NCBI RefSeq assembly: GCF_044464525.1 | Contig: NZ_JBIQLE010000001.1 | Location: forward strand, 1-64,000 | Reading direction: 5' to 3' | Origin: Pusillimonas sp044464525 | GTDB taxonomy: Bacteria; Pseudomonadota; Gammaproteobacteria; Burkholderiales; Burkholderiaceae_B | Length of the DNA: 64,000 nt | Part shown: positions 62,483 to 64,000 of the stretch, piece by piece | Position numbering within the stretch: the stretch's first letter is position 1 | How the letters are laid out: every line of letters starts with the position of its first letter | Notes under the pieces: generated by a model | The model's input: only the letters and a program-made list of their open reading frames with translations | What the model was told of the DNA's origin: nothing | The model's database searches: none | Position numbers and translations under genes: made by a program

Positions 62483-64000
62483 ATGAGGACATGGTTGTGG
62501 ATGTGCGTACTGCTGGTCTTGGCTGTGGCCTCGGCCCTCGTGCTGCGCGAGCACAGCGGCAACGTGCTGATCATCGCACCGCCGTGGCGGATCGAGCTGT
62601 CCCTGATATTCGCGGTATTGCTAATATTCGCTTTCTTTGTGGCTTTGTATGTCGTGCTGCGCATAATCGCCTGGCTCGTATCGGGGCCCGAACGATTTCG
62701 TTCGTGGCGCGGCTTGCGCGCCCGCAAGAAAGAACACGAACTGCTCGAATCCGGTTGGATCAGCGTGCTCGAAGGGCGTTATAACGATGCCGAGCAAAAG
62801 CTGTCCAAATTGCTTGGCCGCAGCAAGTCTGGCAATACTCGGGTGTTGGCGGGCCTGGCATTGGCCAGGGCCTCGCATCACCTCGGAGAATACGCCCGTC
62901 GCGACGACGCGTTGCGTTTAGCGGCCCAAGCAGCCGGCAAAAATGCCCGGCTCAAGGAAGCCCATGCGGCTGCGTCCGCCGAGATGCTCCTCGAACAGAA
63001 CCGGCCGCAAGAGGCGTTGGCTTTGCTGCAGCCTTTGCATGATACCAACCCGCGCCATTCTCATGCGGCCCGCTTGCTGCTGAAGGCATACAGGCAATTG
63101 CATAATCACGAACGCGTTTTCGAGCTGGCTCGCTTATTAATGCGCCGCGGCGATCTGGATCGGGCCGAAGCGCTGTCGCTTATTGAGTCGGCTGCGGCGT
63201 TCCGGCTGGCATCGGCCACGCCTGACGAGTTCAAGGCGATTTGGGGTGGGCTTAAGTCAGAAGAGAAGACGCTGCCCGAAATCGCCCTGGCTGCCGCCGC
63301 GTTTCACGAAGGCCAAGGCGATTTTGACACCGCCGGCAAGGTGCTGGAAAACGCGCTCAACACAAAGCTTGAGTCGCGTCTGCTCAACGCCTATTCGCAG
63401 AGTCCGCCCGACCAAGTGGCGCGCCGCCTGGCCAAGGCAGAAGTCTGGCTCAGGAATGAACCGCAAAACTCTGATCTGCTGGCAGCATTGGGCAACCTTT
63501 GCCTTACAGGCCAATTGTGGGGTCCTGGCGAGCGTTATTTGCTGCGAAGCATGAAGGTGCGCAGCGATGTGCGCATTCATGCCTTGCTTGGCAACTTGTA
63601 TGATCGCCTGGGCCGCGAGGCCGACGCCATGAAGCACTGGCGTTTGGCCTCGGGTGTGGCCGGTGTTTTGCCGGTGCTGGAAATTAGCAAGGTACTTCCG
63701 GCAGCCGACACAAGGTCCGACCCTACCTTGATCGACGTAGGCAGTATGCCCATTCCGGTACCAATCGACGCCGAGCCGTTCTCTCCTGTGGCTGCCAGCG
63801 CGGCTGATTATCTGGACGACTCGCCGCAATCGCCGCCGACCCGCGCGCCCAAGGCGCCGCCCGAGGCGGGTTCCGTTCCGTCGGCAGACTCCGACCTGGA
63901 TGAGTATTTCGACAGCGCGCCCATTCCGGGGGTGGACGTGAGCCAGACCTCTGACCGGCCCTATAGCCCGGCTCACGACTCTTCGCCGGCCGACGATCCA
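62483..64000 (+). CDS. hemY: HemY-type tetratricopeptide membrane protein (runs off the end)
   Basis: At least 506 residues; the stop lies beyond the window. Two N-terminal membrane segments (MRTWLWMCVLLVLAVASALV and LSLIFAVLLIFAFFVALYVV) precede a HemY_N domain and TPR-like repeats (ISVLEGRYNDAEQKLSKLLG, LLEQNRPQEALALLQPLHD). The visible C-terminal part becomes Pro/Ser/Asp-rich. This HemY is the proteobacterial protein of unknown role next to hemX, not the Bacillus protoporphyrinogen oxidase of that name. Confidence 0.9.
   Translation, partial: MRTWLWMCVLLVLAVASALVLREHSGNVLIIAPPWRIELSLIFAVLLIFAFFVALYVVLRIIAWLVSGPERFRSWRGLRARKKEHELLESGWISVLEGRYNDAEQKLSKLLGRSKSGNTRVLAGLALARASHHLGEYARRDDALRLAAQAAGKNARLKEAHAAASAEMLLEQNRPQEALALLQPLHDTNPRHSHAARLLLKAYRQLHNHERVFELARLLMRRGDLDRAEALSLIESAAAFRLASATPDEFKAIWGGLKSEEKTLPEIALAAAAFHEGQGDFDTAGKVLENALNTKLESRLLNAYSQSPPDQVARRLAKAEVWLRNEPQNSDLLAALGNLCLTGQLWGPGERYLLRSMKVRSDVRIHALLGNLYDRLGREADAMKHWRLASGVAGVLPVLEISKVLPAADTRSDPTLIDVGSMPIPVPIDAEPFSPVAASAADYLDDSPQSPPTRAPKAPPEAGSVPSADSDLDEYFDSAPIPGVDVSQTSDRPYSPAHDSSPADDP

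Overview
The window is chromosomal DNA from a betaproteobacterium, most probably an Alcaligenaceae member (Bordetella/Achromobacter/Pusillimonas type). Three things point there: the high GC, the gene order (ispG-hisS-yfgM-bamB-der-hisC-hfq-hflX-hflK-hflC-hisZ-purA, then rpsU-dnaG-rpoD), and family features such as an alanine/lysine-rich RpoD N-terminus. The genus assignment is inference from gene order and protein style; no database was consulted.

Layout. (1) 0.3-19.7 kb: housekeeping genes. valS is on the minus strand. On the plus strand follow ndk, rlmN, a short rodZ-like gene, ispG, hisS, yfgM, bamB, der, hisC, hfq, hflX, hflK, hflC, hisZ, purA and a phosphoribosyltransferase, many translationally coupled. 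(2) 19.7-24.4 kb: the macromolecular-synthesis block rpsU-dnaG-rpoD. (3) 24.6-36.2 kb: accessory DNA. It starts with an orphan ligC-like dehydrogenase, a DUF3820 gene and a small lipoprotein, then a prophage scrap carrying a frameshifted GH19 endolysin. From 27.87 to 36.14 kb lies a decayed genomic island inserted at the anticodon loop of a tRNA-Ile2(CAU) gene. Its cargo is a RelB/RelE-like pair, an NmrA-like reductase with a divergent LysR regulator, an IS481-type relic, a HigBA-like pair, and an hsdR remnant fused by deletion to a truncated integrase. (4) 36.5-47.0 kb: a small ORF, hemerythrin, the periplasmic-defence pair alpha-2-macroglobulin plus PBP1C, and small envelope proteins. (5) 47.1-64 kb: an aspartate carbamoyltransferase with an extra N-terminal DNA-binding-like domain, rdgC, a response-regulator relic, recA-recX under a LexA box, divergent metR/metE, DUF2889, sucCD, a TerC-family gene with a 42-residue membrane-protein gene, and hemC-hemD-hemX-hemY (hemY runs off the end).

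The most unusual observations are four. The canonical tRNA-Ile2 gene is split into two halves 8.2 kb apart, while the island carries a complete variant copy. The pyrB-type gene has a fused HTH-like domain, and a near-perfect palindrome sits in its own promoter with a related site inside the gene. A promoter followed by a short leader and an intrinsic terminator precedes hisZ-purA. Several precise deletion or frameshift scars are visible: integrase/hsdR, endolysin, and the response regulator next to recA.
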